Below, in pieces: positions 37,753 to 64,000 of a stretch of 64,000 nt of DNA; the first letter of the stretch is position 1, and each line of letters opens with the position of its first letter. The notes beneath the pieces are model-generated. The model had not been told where the DNA came from. It did no database searches and saw only the letters and a list, made by a program, of their open reading frames with translations. The position numbers were made by a program, and so were the translations under genes. Origin of the DNA: Siphonodentalium dalli (taxonomy: Eukaryota; Mollusca; Scaphopoda; Gadilida; Siphonodentaliidae); NCBI GenBank assembly GCA_032622095.1, contig CP136065.1, positions 38,870,503 to 38,934,502 of the forward strand. Reading direction: 5' to 3'.

Positions 37753-38011
37753 ACATCTCGTTTGGGTTAAAGAGACAGTAATGCCCCAAGTAATCGACCC
37801 CTTAACCACATCAGAATTATGGGTAATTTTTCAGGATTTAGTTGGAAATATGGTTTGTTGCCATTCATCGGAAACCTCTCACTGAGAGCTTTCCAATGAA
37901 TGGCAACAAGCCATATTTCCGACTAAATCCTGAAAAATTACCCATAATTCTGCTGTGGTTAAGGGGTCGATTACTTAGAGCATTACTGTACATCTCGTTT
38001 TGGGTTAAAGA
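37753..38011. mobile_element. Long hairpin (~100-bp stem) between 21/22-bp direct repeats
   Basis: Inside 37775-37989 the left arm (ACAGTAATGC, AAGTAATCGACCCCTTAACC, ATTATGGGTAATTTTTCAGG, GTTGCCATTCAT) is mirrored by the right arm, with a loop around CTCTCACTGAGAG. Immediately outside are direct repeats ACATCTCGTTTGGGTTAAAG (37753) and ACATCTCGTTTTGGGTTAAA (37990). A related CTTTGGGTTAGATATGTG lies at 37517, so the direct repeats may predate the hairpin. Confidence 0.8.
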
Positions 38012-38233
38012 TATATGGTTGGCAGATGCGTTTAAATATGCCTAATCCAATGTGACACCAAACAATAGGGACAATTAAAAAAAAATTAAGCAGACCACTA
38101 GCGCCTGGCAATTAATTCACATCAGATTCATTTATTTATCACACGCAGGCTTCGCGAAACATATCGAAGGGATTTCAATTTAAAGTCATTATAGTCTAAA
38201 ATTAGAAAGGTAGAAGCGCTCTTTATAGTTTAA

Positions 38234-38614
38234 CTCTTTACCCAACAGAAGGGCCCTGTGCCAATGCATTCTCTTATATATGCGAGTCGACCATAGGTCG
38301 CCTCGCATATATAAGAGAATGCATTGGCTTAACACATTAAAAATTATAAAATTGTTAAAGAATGTAAGAAAAAATGGTAAAAAAAGATTTTTTTAGGCCA
38401 ATGCATTCTCTTATATATGCGAGGCGACCAATGGTCGACTCGCATATATAAGAGAATGCATTGGCACAGGGTATAACTATAACCATCACAATGTGGTCAA
38501 TGAGCCGGTTCCAATGATATCCATATTTGTATGGTTTGATTGAGACAGACCGAAGATATTTTAGGCTGTTGAAGCTTTATTTGGCCGGTTTTGGCCGGTT
38601 TGTTGGGTAAAGGG
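38234..38614 (+). mobile_element. piggyBac-like MITE, family A, copy 4
   Basis: 381 bp between TTAA at 38230-38233 and 38615-38618. The left end has one substitution (CTCTTTACCCAACA). Hairpin modules lie at 38260-38328 and 38397-38465. The spacer has lost about 11 bp compared with copies 2 and 3. Confidence 0.9.
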
Positions 38615-38618
38615 TTAA

Positions 38619-39640
38619 TGATATCGGAATTAACGCTCTTTATGATAGGTGATTGTTTGAAGATTTTATCGCGAAGTCATATAATACAAGTTCTAAAACC
38701 GCCTAGTCAATCTCTCTTCTGAAAGTCGACATCTTACCAGAAAAACCTATACTTTGAGTTTCTATGTTCATATTTTATGACATCAGATCGGATTAGGTAT
38801 ATTTAAGACGACTAGACATGGACAAATTTAACATAGAGACTTTACAAGTAAGAAAGGGGTGAAATACTTTTTTCTGCAGAGCCGTGAGGTGAAACAAAGA
38901 TTAGCTTCAAAATAGGTGGAGAACAGAGAAGTAGTGAGTGAATCAGTGGATAAAGAAGGGTATACAGAGCGTGACAGAATTAGAACAGTGCTGAAATTAC
39001 AGTTAATTATAGATCAGAAAGAAAAACAAATGAAAATAAACTCTAAGTTTTAGCAGGAAATTTCCATGTTCGTTTAAACAGAAAGAAAGGAGAGCTAGAA
39101 ATTAGCATCATTTCGAAAGCAAATTATAATATATAATGTGTCATATATATGCAATATAATGGAAATTATGCGTTTTTCGCCATATGTTATATATATGTAT
39201 TTTATATATGTACAAACAATCAGACATATTATCACAATCTATAATACAATAGCTGCTGGAAGAGACATTAAATATTGCACATTCCCCGGAATGATGATAT
39301 ATCAACACATATATAATTGTATAATATCTCGACCAATACCACTGATCCATATATGAAGTTGTAAGTTTTTCAGACAAACAATTGGTTGCCGACAAGAGAA
39401 TGACATCGCAAATTACAGAAACGTCAACCGGTGAATAGTTATGTTTCCTGTAGAACAAAACGAGACAAAGGAAGCAAATATGATTTTGCTCAAATAATAA
39501 TTAAATAACTTCGCAAGATCTTCTTAAATAGCAGAGGTCGAGATACATGGTCATTAATACTCAATATTATTCATATATATAATCAGGTCACACACTCATC
39601 ATACATTCACAGATTCGTGTCAAATAAACATACAAACAGG
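38619..39640. other. Gene-free stretch downstream of ovo
   Basis: AT-rich, with TATATATG-rich blocks at 39130-39330. It may include the distal 3' region of ovo transcripts; no polyadenylation site could be fixed. Confidence 0.4.
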
Positions 39641-39648
39641 GACATGGT

Positions 39649-39925
39649 TAGAAGGTCTCAGTTTTGCGTTTTTGAGTGTTCAGCTTGTAAATTATTTTCC
39701 AATATTGCGAAATTTTCAAATACTGTTGAAAATTTATAAAAAAAATAGGAAAATATTCGACGTTGTCTAAATAAAACAAAATTCATGTTAAATATTGGTT
39801 CGAAGATAGAAGAATTTCAACCTATATTTGATTTGAAATTTCCGTGTAATATGTTGGACACGAAATTTGCAACTGTTCAATATATTGGTGATACACCCCA
39901 AACCCCCTGTCGCCACGTCCCGCCA
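39649..39925. mobile_element. hAT-like MITE (family D) just beyond the ovo stop codon
   Basis: The left end CAGGGACATGGTTAGAAGG and the right end CCCCCTGTCGCCACGTCCC are imperfect inverted repeats of the CAGGGACGTGGC type also seen at 27244 and 54604. The interior is AT-rich with CCAATATTG, GAAATTTCC and TTCAACCTATATTTG. It ends 37 bp from the stop codon at 39963, so it probably lies in the ovo 3' untranslated region. Target duplication not resolved. Confidence 0.55.
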
Positions 39926-39962
39926 CACAAAACACATTTCACATATACTCAATAAACGTTAC

Positions 39963-55783
<15,821 letters not shown>

Positions 55784-56723
55784 GAGTGAACATCAATGAC
55801 ACAAACAGATAAAGTTCAACAATAACACGCAGTAAGCCACGAGCTAAATAGTTCGAAGTATTGACAACAAATACACGTTGCTTCAGAATGTCTCAGGATT
55901 TTGTAAACGCCGCCTTTATTGGAAAACCCTCACCGCGCACGCGTGAAAACTTCGACCAAACAAATCGCTCGACGATTGTTATGCTAATTTTAATATTATA
56001 ATAGCGGTAGATTCCGATATCACCTTCCAGTAAAGAACCGTTGACTGCTAATCAAAAATCTATTGTTAGATTTCCGAGCGGTATGAATGTTTACTCGGAT
56101 AGCAGTGGTGGAGGGTATTATTATCCAAATATATCGCCACGAAGCGTGAAGTTTACAACCTATCGTTCATTCATATTCCCAGCTTCCCTTTATTCTTACC
56201 ACAAAGGATCATAAAAATTTATGTTACGCGACTAGTTTTATCATGGAGGTGAGAACGAGCTCACGGAACATGAATGAAGCTTCACCGTGGTTTATTACTA
56301 AAGTTCATTAACTTACCGATAAGCTGGTAGACAATAAATTTTAATCCCTGCAATAATTACCCGAACGCTCAGGTAACATCGAACTCGTTGGATATCTTAT
56401 CAAGTTTCGTTGAGCTCGGATTTAACTTTACTACCTGATCAGAAAGATCCTAATGAGCTAATATAATTTGTTTCGTCACGGATTAACGTGTTTGTGATAA
56501 GATTAAAGGGAATTTACAGGTTGAAGTAATTGAATTATTTCTCGATTAGTTCCAAATTAAGAAAAAAATCTGGTGAAATTGTCTAGTAATAAACAGTTCC
56601 CGGTTAGATTAACACTGCCCAGCAGGCCTGGCTGTCTTCATTTTCAAGAGAACCAATTCCCTCGAAGGTGGTCATGCGATATAACGTACAAGTCTGTAGA
56701 TCATTTCACGAACCTCTAATCTG
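55784..56723 (-). promoter_or_regulatory. Probable ovo 5' untranslated and promoter region
   Basis: Sequence directly upstream of the SNAG-encoding start codon. It has a locally CpG-rich patch at 55930-55980 (ACCGCGCACGCGTG, AATCGCTCGACG), unusual in this AT-rich window. No TATA box or initiator can be assigned with confidence, and the transcription start is unknown. Confidence 0.4.
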
Positions 56724-56960
56724 GCTAACGTCCGTAGAGATCATATTCCACTAGTACAAAACCTGGGAACGTTTTGAAGTTTTGACAGGGAACCGTATAA
56801 AGTGGAAAAAATAACGCGGGGAATACATTTCTTAGTTATTGTATAATAATGTACTTCACTGTATGTGAAGGCCCCAACTCGAATTTACCCGATTTAAGTG
56901 ACTTTTTCAGCGAACTTGCTTTGCGTCGCTTACAATTATGGAATTTCTCCTGGGTAATCA
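56724..56960 (+). mobile_element. Degraded half copy of inverted-repeat family T
   Basis: AACGTCCGTAGAGATCATAT, CCACTAGTACAAAACCTGGG, AACGTTTTGAAG and TGACAGGGAAC match the left half of the 15713-16144 element, including the internal GGGGAATACATTTCTTAGTT and TGTACTTCACTGT. The other terminus is missing. Confidence 0.7.
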
Positions 56961-57681
56961 ATTCTATGTTCATTGCGATATTCTTACAAGTTTAATAAAA
57001 CGTGATAGTAAACATTGGAAAAAGTCAAAGCATTGAAAATTATTCTGACCAAACTATTTGAATTAACTACACGATATGCGATGTTTGTTGATCAATCACT
57101 GTAACAGTTTTGCTCACATAACAATTGTTTCAAACCGAGGAATTTGGTTATTGGAAAAAAATATATACTGAATATAAGAACATAGGTTATCTATTTATCC
57201 ATGTTCTTCTTAGTGGTGATGTTTTATATATGTTGCACATTTACCACTTTAAGATTCGAATCTAATGTCTGCATAAAATTAAATCACAGGTAAACCCGCG
57301 GGTGCTCGTGTACACACATGTATATTAGTAAATATAAATTCGTTGATACACACCATATACCATATATTGGTAAATATATTATCTGATTATGATGAGTAAA
57401 CAAGTATACACACATTAAACGCGACATCGATGTATTATAATATTTATCATAATGATTTTATGTGTATGTATACATGTACATGTATTGATGATACGTAATT
57501 GTGTCATATGTATTGTCTCTGTAATGTCTTTCATGATGACCAGAGTTACTATTAAATTGAATTGTGTACAGAAGTGCACACATCGAACGGGTCATTGATT
57601 TATTACTGTGTATAGTCGTTCCAGTAGCTATAACGAAACTTTCAGTTGATATGGGTGGAGGAAAGACCGCACTGAGTGTTA
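56961..57681. other. Spacer, nothing recognised
   Basis: AT-rich sequence with short ORFs only; no family recognised. Confidence 0.4.
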
Positions 57682-58215
57682 ATTCCACTCAACTGAACAT
57701 CGAACCTACGACCAACGGAAAATTAGATGACAAATTTGTCCAGATATACGAATCAGTCACCCGATTCGCGCGCATTACAAATGTACGCCTATCGGTATTC
57801 AAACCCGCTTCGCCAGCGCCGGATATATAACAGTACATATAGTGGGTTTTCGTTTGTTAGGGTGTACAACTTTGATTTTTTATCTGCATCCCCTCAAACT
57901 AGAGACTTTCATCTCCTGGTAATTATAGTTACACCCAAGTGGGCTGGAATTTTGGCACCTGAAACCATCACAACGCTCTCAACTCATTGTCGAAATTAAG
58001 TTTTAAACTGTTGAAAACTCTGACCAAATTTGGGACAGGACACCCAATCTAACTCTGGGCATTTTCGATAGGAACTTAAAAAATAAATTTTAGACTGAAA
58101 TTAAACAAAAAAATTCATTTGTTTTTATTCCACTCAACTGAACATCGAATCTACGACCACCGGAAAATTAGATGACAAATTTGTCCAGATATACGAATCA
58201 GTCACCCCATTCGCG

Positions 58216-58273
<58 letters not shown>

Positions 58274-58555
58274 CAGTACATATAGTGGGTTTTCGTTTGT
58301 CAGGGTGTACAATTTCGATTTTTTTATCTGCACCCCATCACACTAGAGACTTCCATCTCCTGGTATTTATATTTACACCCAAGTGGGCTGGAATTTTGGC
58401 ACCTCAAACCATCACAACGCTCTCATATCATTGTCGGCATTAAGTTTTAAACTGTTGAAAACTCTGACCAAATTTGGGACAAGACACCCAATCGAACTCT
58501 GGGCATTTACGATAGGAACTTCAAAAATATATTTTAGACCGAAATTAAACAGTCA
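57682..58555 (+). repeat. Tandem duplication with 445-bp period
   Basis: ATTCCACTCAACTGAACATC starts both units (57682 and 58127). Many landmarks repeat in order: GATATACGAATCAGTCACCC, TATAGTGGGTTTTCGTTTGT, CACCCAAGTGGGCTGGAATT and TTAAACTGTTGAAAACTCTG. The second unit replaces a ~50-bp segment with a TA microsatellite (58218-58271). The 57564-57830 ORF (88 codons) spans the first unit start and is frame-broken in the second, so I do not call it. Confidence 0.9.
58218..58271 (+). repeat. (TA)n microsatellite
   Basis: About 27 uninterrupted TA dinucleotides following TTCGCGCGA in the second unit of the tandem duplication. Confidence 0.95.
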
Positions 58556-59124
58556 GGACAATTTCGTTTCAAAAATTCATAACAATATACATTTATATTA
58601 TGGATTTGGTGACTTTCCTATACTTGTAGATGTTGTGTGAGGCATGACAACATTTCCAACTGTTGACAATTTTGACAATTTGGGAATTGGGGGGGGGGGG
58701 GTGGGTAGAACCCCACACCCTGTCACCATGTCCCTTGGTGGCAGGTGGGGGTTTCTCATTCCCTCGATATAATTCTGTTCTCTTGAGCCTACAACGTTCC
58801 CTTCTACTATTCACAGCAATCCCCACGGGAAATGCCAAGGGTACTTCACAAAATATCATTAGTTTAGCTAATTTAGTAGAGTGTGATAGTAAGTGATCTT
58901 ATCGACTGCCAAACTGTCCTGGTTAAATACATGGGTGCATGGCAGCTGGTGGTCTTCGATTTTGTCCACATCAATCCGTTATCTTGAACTATAGTGTACA
59001 TTCCTCGGACAATTTAGTTCAACCGTTTGGGGAAACCCATGGGACCCGCGTATTTTCGTAGAAACATAAATGAAATCCCCAGGGGGGACAAACTGTGTAA
59101 ATGATAAGAAATAGACTAGAGACA
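58556..59124. other. Spacer with a possible family D repeat end
   Basis: CATTTCCAACTGTTGACAAT, a poly-G run at 58689, then CACACCCTGTCACCATGTCC at 58719 resemble a degraded CAGGGACGTGGC-type terminus. No gene is supported. Confidence 0.4.
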
Positions 59125-59235
59125 TATAGCTTCTCACAAGTGTCATACACGTTACTTCATGTGAACGTATTGTTTCATTATCACAAAGTTCTCCACTATT
59201 GGAAGTATATTATCTACATAACAATTAGTATCGAT
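59125..59235 (+). repeat. Dispersed sequence copy (frame-broken CHDVN-type)
   Basis: CTTCTCACAAGTGTCAT, TTTCATTATCACAAAGTTCT and ATATTATCTACATAACAATT parallel 62385-62495 and the minus strand of 29914-30030. Stops interrupt the peptide frame. Confidence 0.6.
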
Positions 59236-59504
59236 CACCGTAAAAATATGTTTCAATTTGAGAAAATTAGACCCGAATGATTCGGTCATGTTCTTTTCAC
59301 ACTGAAAAACAAATAATCCAACAATTATTATCTGGTGCCCACTTCCGTTCTCAGCATTATGCGAGTATATTAAACAGTTAATCGGAAACCAAATTTACGC
59401 CGCAGGCACAAGAATAGGGGCATGTTAGCAGAAAACAATAGTATACCTATTAACCACAGCACTTATGGTGTTCCACGTGGAACATTTTAGTTAACGGTAT
59501 ATCA

Positions 59505-59744
59505 TTGTTTGCAGAAACTGTTGTCCAACGTGTTAGACGCCTCGGGTTGAAAACAGTTCTGGAGAGCGATTCGGGATATAGCACCACAGTTGAGCTGAAT
59601 CAACAAGCTACCGTTAGTGGCTGCAATGGTTGTTTGCTGTACGCTAAAACGTCACCCGTCAGTGTGATCTTCCGGCGCTTGTTGGCGGTATTTATTAACA
59701 CCGGACATGTCAACAAGGCTCTAAAAGAACATACAGAAGGCGAC
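59505..59744 (+). CDS. Unidentified exon-like ORF ahead of a triplet repeat
   Basis: The frame begins after ATCATTGTTTGCAG, a good splice-acceptor sequence, and reads ETVVQRVRRLGLKTVLESDS, then GYSTTVELNQQ and CNGCLLYAKTSPVSVIF. It then runs into an ATG/ATC/GTC triplet tract. Composition up to 59744 is protein-like but no family is recognised. The conceptual ORF is 160 codons, but the part after 59744 is simple repeat. Confidence 0.25.
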
Positions 59745-59787
59745 ATGGTGATGATGATGATGATGATGATGATCATCATCATCATCG

Positions 59788-59825
<38 letters not shown>

Positions 59826-59878
59826 GTCGTCGTCGTCGTCGTCATCGTCATCATCGTCATCATCGTCATCATCGTCAA
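59745..59878 (+). repeat. Inverted triplet microsatellite: (ATG)n then (ATC/GTC)n
   Basis: About eight ATG/GATs are followed at 59772 by ATC repeats interspersed with GTC, so the two halves are partly complementary and can fold. CATCATCGTCATAATCATC-type relics continue to 60070. Confidence 0.92.
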
Positions 59879-60309
59879 GGCGAAGGGACCTGCAAAATAC
59901 AGTCCAACCATCCTATATTCTCACCCGGCTTTCGGTCGGAAACGACCAACTATACCATATCACCATATCATCATCGTTATAGGGTGAAGCCACCTGAACA
60001 TTGCAGGCCTTCAACCGGAAACGACTCAACCATCATAATCGTCATAATCATCATCACCACCATCATAGTATACGGAACTAGTCTTTCGACTTTTGTTAAA
60101 TTTCCAATATATTCTGGTAGTTCACATACATATTAAGTTTGAATTTATATAGGTATTTTATTTAGAGCGCTTCATATAGGCCAATATTCGTGCAGGGTAA
60201 TTTTTTGATAAGGGATATTTGTTAATTTATGTGGATATATTTGTTGTTATTGTGACGACGGTCTCGTGTGGACGCTTTAAGTCATTAAACTGTTAAATAT
60301 ATAGTTTAG

Positions 60310-60520
60310 CACTTTCATGACTGGAGCTTCCTGATGTTTTGCGAAAACCCTGTGCCAATGCATTCTCTTATATATGGTCTAACAATATTTACCTTTACAT
60401 TGTAAGCCAATGCATTCTCTTATATATGCGATGCTCCCTATGGAAGACTCGGATATATAAGAGAATGCACTGGCAGAGGGTTTTTAATGCTGCATCAGCG
60501 CAGTTCCAGTCACGAAAGGA
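60310..60520 (+). mobile_element. piggyBac-like MITE, family C, degraded copy
   Basis: The left end ACTTTCATGACTGGAGCT and the right end (complemented) CCTTTCGTGACTGGAACT match the family C terminus CCCTTTCATGACTGGAGCT. TTAA sites are eroded. It carries one half hairpin (60354-60376) and one full but diverged 69-bp module (60406-60474) after AACCCTGT. Confidence 0.7.
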
Positions 60521-61687
60521 CTATTTATTTTTATCTCAAACAGAACACATGTGTTCTTTACAAGTAAGTATGTGCATGAACAATATGTTTATAAAGTTTA
60601 AAGTTGTTTTACTTTTGTTTGATTCAACTTATAAAACATGATATCTACATGGACTGTTTATCGATAGTTTTCCGTGATTCAATAAAGGTTCAGTCAAAGT
60701 GTTATGCTTATACCTGAGAAATATGACTCACTCTGATTAAGTTTGATACTATATTTATAGGCATGATAACCGCCACACCGACATGTCAACATGAATACGT
60801 TTAATGCAGACTTTCAGCCCGGTGTACATCATTTCCAAATGTTCATAACTGTGATGTTCTGTAAGCGGAAAACTAATACTCTATACCAGAACCATTTGTC
60901 TTGATCACAGAACACATATGATCTCAGAATATCCCTCTTAATATCTCCACCTGAAAGAATTTCTGAATTGGTATCCGAAGGAATGTATAAAGAAGCACTA
61001 TATTTATCGAAATAATATCTTACCCACGACAAATATTTAAATACCTCTCTGACGCTTTCAACAAAAGAAATAACTTTTTATATAGACATTAAACTACTTA
61101 TTATGGTAATGGTTAACACATATATACAACGAATCAGAATGAATGTTTTAATTTTTATTTTTATTTTGCAATTTGATTTAGCAGGAATCGATACGTAAAA
61201 TATTCCTTATACGTATGCGAAAATATTATATTAAGCGTGACATATAGGCCTTATTGGCCGGGTTTTTACTGTATACTGTTCTCATTATATTTTGTATTAT
61301 GCGTACACATGTCACGTAAATAAATGATATATATCTCTCTCTGTTCTACACAGAACATGTATTGGTAGGGTTCCGCTCTACTTAGAACACATCCGACGCG
61401 TCATGCGTACATTTTTGTTTTAACAATGTAGTATTGCTAATATGATTGCATATATATATATACAGGTTCTCAAATATATTCCATATAATGCGGGGTACCG
61501 GAATCATCCGCGGGGACACACTTTTAAAAACCCTTTCTATTCTAAATTGATTTCCCCATTCACTTATAAAAGTATATATTGGAATTATCTATTATTCATT
61601 TGGAGGGGATGTTCAGTAAAAATGAGCAGACGGCAGTATGACAAAAAGATAATGCAAGTGCAGAAGTATTAATATTCTTTGGTGGGA
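60521..61687. other. Gene-free stretch, nothing recognised
   Basis: AT-rich; short ORFs only. Confidence 0.4.
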
Positions 61688-61795
61688 ATGTTCAGGTAAT
61701 AAGTTCAACATGGTCGTTTCGTTGAACGTATTATCTGAACATTTCCTTAGGGAACTACTCGTCAATGAGTGGTTAGTATAGCAAGGGCTAAAACA
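61688..61795 (-). mobile_element. piggyBac-like MITE, family F, partial copy
   Basis: The right end, complemented, reads CCCTTGCTATACTAACCACT then TCATTGACGAGTAGTTCCC. Inward lies hairpin G (61688-61742) whose apex has lost part of one arm, leaving CAACATGGTCGTTTCGTTG. The other end is not recognised. Confidence 0.65.
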
Positions 61796-61902
61796 TAGCA
61801 CAATTATATTCGGTAGACATGCAAACACAGAAAGTGTAATATATTTTCATGAATCAAGTTCATGCTAATCTGTCAGAATGAATGAATATATATAACTGTT
61901 TA

Positions 61903-62137
61903 CCCTTCCATGACTAGAGCTTAGTTAAATTTTGCGAAAAAAAAAAACTGTGCCAATGCATTCTCTTATAAATGCGAGTCGACCATAGGTCGCCTCGCAT
62001 ATATAAGACAATGCATTGGCCTAACAAATGTTATATTATTTTTTTTAATTGTTAAAGAATGTAAGAAAAATGAAAATAATTATAAAACAAATGTAAGGTA
62101 ATTCACTGGCACTGGCACAGCTCCCGTCATGAAAGGG
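61903..62137 (+). mobile_element. piggyBac-like MITE, family C, near-complete copy
   Basis: 235 bp with left TTTA (61899-61902) and right TTAA (62138-62141). Ends are CCCTTCCATGACTAGAGCT and (complemented) CCCTTTCATGACGGGAGCT. One 69-bp hairpin module at 61952-62020, followed by AATTGTTAAAGAATGTAAG, the same spacer motif as in family A. Confidence 0.85.
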
Positions 62138-62290
62138 TTAAACAATTTAAAAGTGACCTTTCTTGTCATATTTCTGGATTGTTCTGCCATTTTGGGGGCC
62201 TTTTGAAATAGTTGTCTGTCACCTATTGTCCCTTGCGACCCTTAAACTGAAATAATGACACATGTTTTGTGTGGATGAAATTAAGTTCAG

Positions 62291-62575
62291 ATGTTGATGC
62301 CACCCGAACAGGGAAGGCAGATATTTATCTCAACTTGCAATATTCTGAAAGTTCTTGCCTGGACGCAGAACCAACATATTGCTTCTCACAAGTGTCATGA
62401 TGTCAATTTCCTGCGAAACTATTTCATTATCAAAAAGTTAACCAATGTTCCATACCCAGGGGAGACATATTATCAACAAGACAATTGTTACAAGAAAACC
62501 ATAGTCAGAAATGGTAACGCCACCAAGATCGTATTATTAGCCATAAATATAAATAATAATACAATTATTCTATAA
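62291..62575 (+). CDS. Unidentified ORF sharing the CHDVN-type sequence
   Basis: A 94-codon frame containing SHKCHDVNFLRNYF and YPGETYYQQDN, related to the minus-strand ORF at 29914-30210. The TTGCTTCTCACAAGTGTCAT context is shared with 59125. No domain recognised. It may be an exon copy or a repeat; its ends are not supported by a start context or splice sites I can defend. Confidence 0.28.
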   Translation: MLMPPEQGRQIFISTCNILKVLAWTQNQHIASHKCHDVNFLRNYFIIKKLTNVPYPGETYYQQDNCYKKTIVRNGNATKIVLLAININNNTIIL

Positions 62576-62744
62576 ACTAGCTTTCAAATTTTATGCGGGA
62601 AATTTGCGTACTTCCATATTTCAAGTTTTCCCGTTTCTCGTGGCATACATTACTTTCATCAAACTGTCTTCTTTATTACACAAGCTGATAGGCCCGACTT
62701 CACCCGGGCTGTTTCACATCTGCTTTCCGGTGAAAGGTGCGATT

Positions 62745-63255
62745 TGACCTTCAATTGACTATTTCGAAAGTCAAGGTCAGGTCAGGGTCATGATTTGTCC
62801 AGTCCAAAACACCCCCACCCGTAGAAAACTACCCATAGGTATCAAATTTCGTCGAAATCCGTCCGTTTTACCCAACTTGACCTTTAATTAACAATTTTGA
62901 AGGTCAAGGTAAGGTCAGAGTCATGATTTGACCCGTCCAAAACACCCCCCCCCCCCGACAAAAGTACCCATAGGTATCAAATTTCGTCGAAATCTATCCG
63001 TTTTATCCGAGTTGACCTTTGATTGGCCATATTGAAGGTCAAGGTCAGGCCGAGGTCACGATTTGACCCGTTCAAAACTCTCCTCAGACCAAAGTATCCC
63101 TAGTATCAAATTTCGCCGAAATTTGTCCGTTTTACCCAAATTGACCTTGCATTGACAGTTTTAAAGGTCAAGGTCAGGTCGGGGTCACGATTTGACCCGT
63201 TCAAAACACTTCCCGGACACAAATACCCATAGGTATCAAATTACGTTGAAATCTA
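62745..63255 (+). repeat. ~130-bp tandem repeat (GGTCAAGGTCAGGTC type), four units
   Basis: Units start near 62747, 62877, 63013 and 63140 at TTGACCTT, followed by AAGGTCAAGGTCAGGTC, ATGATTTGACCCGT, CAAAACAC, a poly-C or CCC block, and CCCATAGGTATCAAATTTCG with TCGAAATCTATCCGTTTTAC. Unit spacing is 127-136 bp. Sequences of this style are frequent in mollusc genomes. Confidence 0.9.
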
Positions 63256-63780
63256 TGGAAAGCCGAGGAGGACATGTTGGTTGCTAATTGCTAGAATTAT
63301 AGTAGTTTATTCAAATTTTATGGCATAAATTGTTATTAAAACCGTATATACTATAAAAAATTAATGACTCGAAAATTAAGTGGGCCTTTAAACAAAGTCA
63401 CAATTGCATTTAGGCTCATCTCATACTCGTCCATTCAGCGATATTCTACTGCGCAGTTTGTTATAGCCTCCAGTATTTATTGAGCGTTATACCCCCAACT
63501 GTTATAATTCGCCTTTAGCAGGCGTACTCTTGCCTCAGATTATTGAGATATTAGGTCACACATAATCACATTAAATCGCATCGTAACATAGCAATTGTGT
63601 GGGCTCCATGGCGTTAATATGTAATGAGAAATAAGGTCATACGTAATGACATTAAACTCAAGAAAACCCTCGAAAACAAAACAAAATCACATTTAATGTT
63701 TTACGTTATTTCCTTCATAAAAAGAATCTTCGTGATAATGAACCCTCTCGTTACTTTAGAATATAGAATTAACCTTAAAA
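63256..63780. other. Spacer, nothing recognised
   Basis: AT-rich; the 70-codon frame at 63624-63836 has no domain and runs into the GAACCTTCGG repeats. Confidence 0.4.
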
Positions 63781-63787
63781 TAAAAAA

Positions 63788-63910
63788 AATCTTTGGAACA
63801 CAGAACCTTCGGAATAACGAACCTTCGGATTGGTGAACCTTCGGAATAGCGAACATTCAGAGAAATTTCGGAATAGTGGACCTTCGGGATAGTGAACCTT
63901 CGGAATAGAG
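63788..63910 (+). repeat. ~17-bp tandem repeat (GAACCTTCGGAATAGC)
   Basis: About seven imperfect units of (C/T)GAACCTTCGGAATAG with indels. The minus-strand version of this motif is widespread as a short interspersed array in invertebrate genomes. Confidence 0.85.
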
Positions 63911-64000
63911 CCATGCCTCCCAATATTCATATTATATGCCCAGAGTTCAAAGGTATGGACCCATAAAATTCTAAACTTGGCCCTTAAAATAATGAACTCC

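Overview
This window is eukaryotic, AT-rich and repeat-dense, with one convincing protein-coding gene: a complete, intron-split OVO/OVOL-family zinc-finger transcription factor on the minus strand (coding exons between 39963 and 55783). Introns, the OVO exon layout, piggyBac-like, hAT-like and non-LTR repeat debris, and a tandem block built on AAGGTCAAGGTCAGGTC (a style I associate with mollusc genomes) suggest an invertebrate animal, most likely a lophotrochozoan such as a mollusc. The clade is inference; the eukaryotic call is secure.

Layout. 1-4014: a fold-back element with long inverted arms and a 33-43 bp minisatellite core, its left end cut by the window. 4015-7010: no recognisable gene. 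7012-9875: a dispersed repeat carrying a ~140 bp tandem block and ending in a CAGA microsatellite. 13474-21213: a dense transposon district with three copies of a TTAA-flanked piggyBac-like MITE, a fold-back element (14180-15122), a ~430 bp inverted-repeat element, two copies of a short AAGGGG-ended MITE and a 20 bp tandem array. 21218-21775: the 3' end of a dead non-LTR retrotransposon. 22364-24441: a second minisatellite fold-back element (53 bp unit). 24697-35500: mostly unannotatable DNA with scattered MITEs and a few exon-like ORFs. 37753-38011: a long hairpin between direct repeats. 38234-38614: a fourth copy of the main MITE. 39963-55783: the ovo gene. 56700-64000: tandem duplications, more hairpin MITEs, and two satellite-like blocks at the right edge.

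The ovo gene joins in one frame across five coding exons (133, 1298, 91, 180 and 293 nt; 1995 nt; 664 aa). It has the SNAG-like N-terminus (MPRLFLVRR), a long Ser/Pro-rich disordered middle and the four C-terminal C2H2 fingers characteristic of the family.

The most unusual signal is a recurring 69-bp near-perfect hairpin (27-bp stem, one mismatch, 5-bp stem, ATA loop). It is present 11 times in full plus one half copy. The same hairpin sits inside TTAA-flanked elements with three different terminal inverted repeats. A fourth TTAA family carries a different stem capped by a near-identical apex (CGA-C/A-CATAGGTCG). A hAT-like element in ovo intron 1 repeats the same architecture: two long hairpins inside terminal inverted repeats. 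The window thus looks like a collection of structured, possibly RNA-active, non-autonomous transposons around a developmental regulator.
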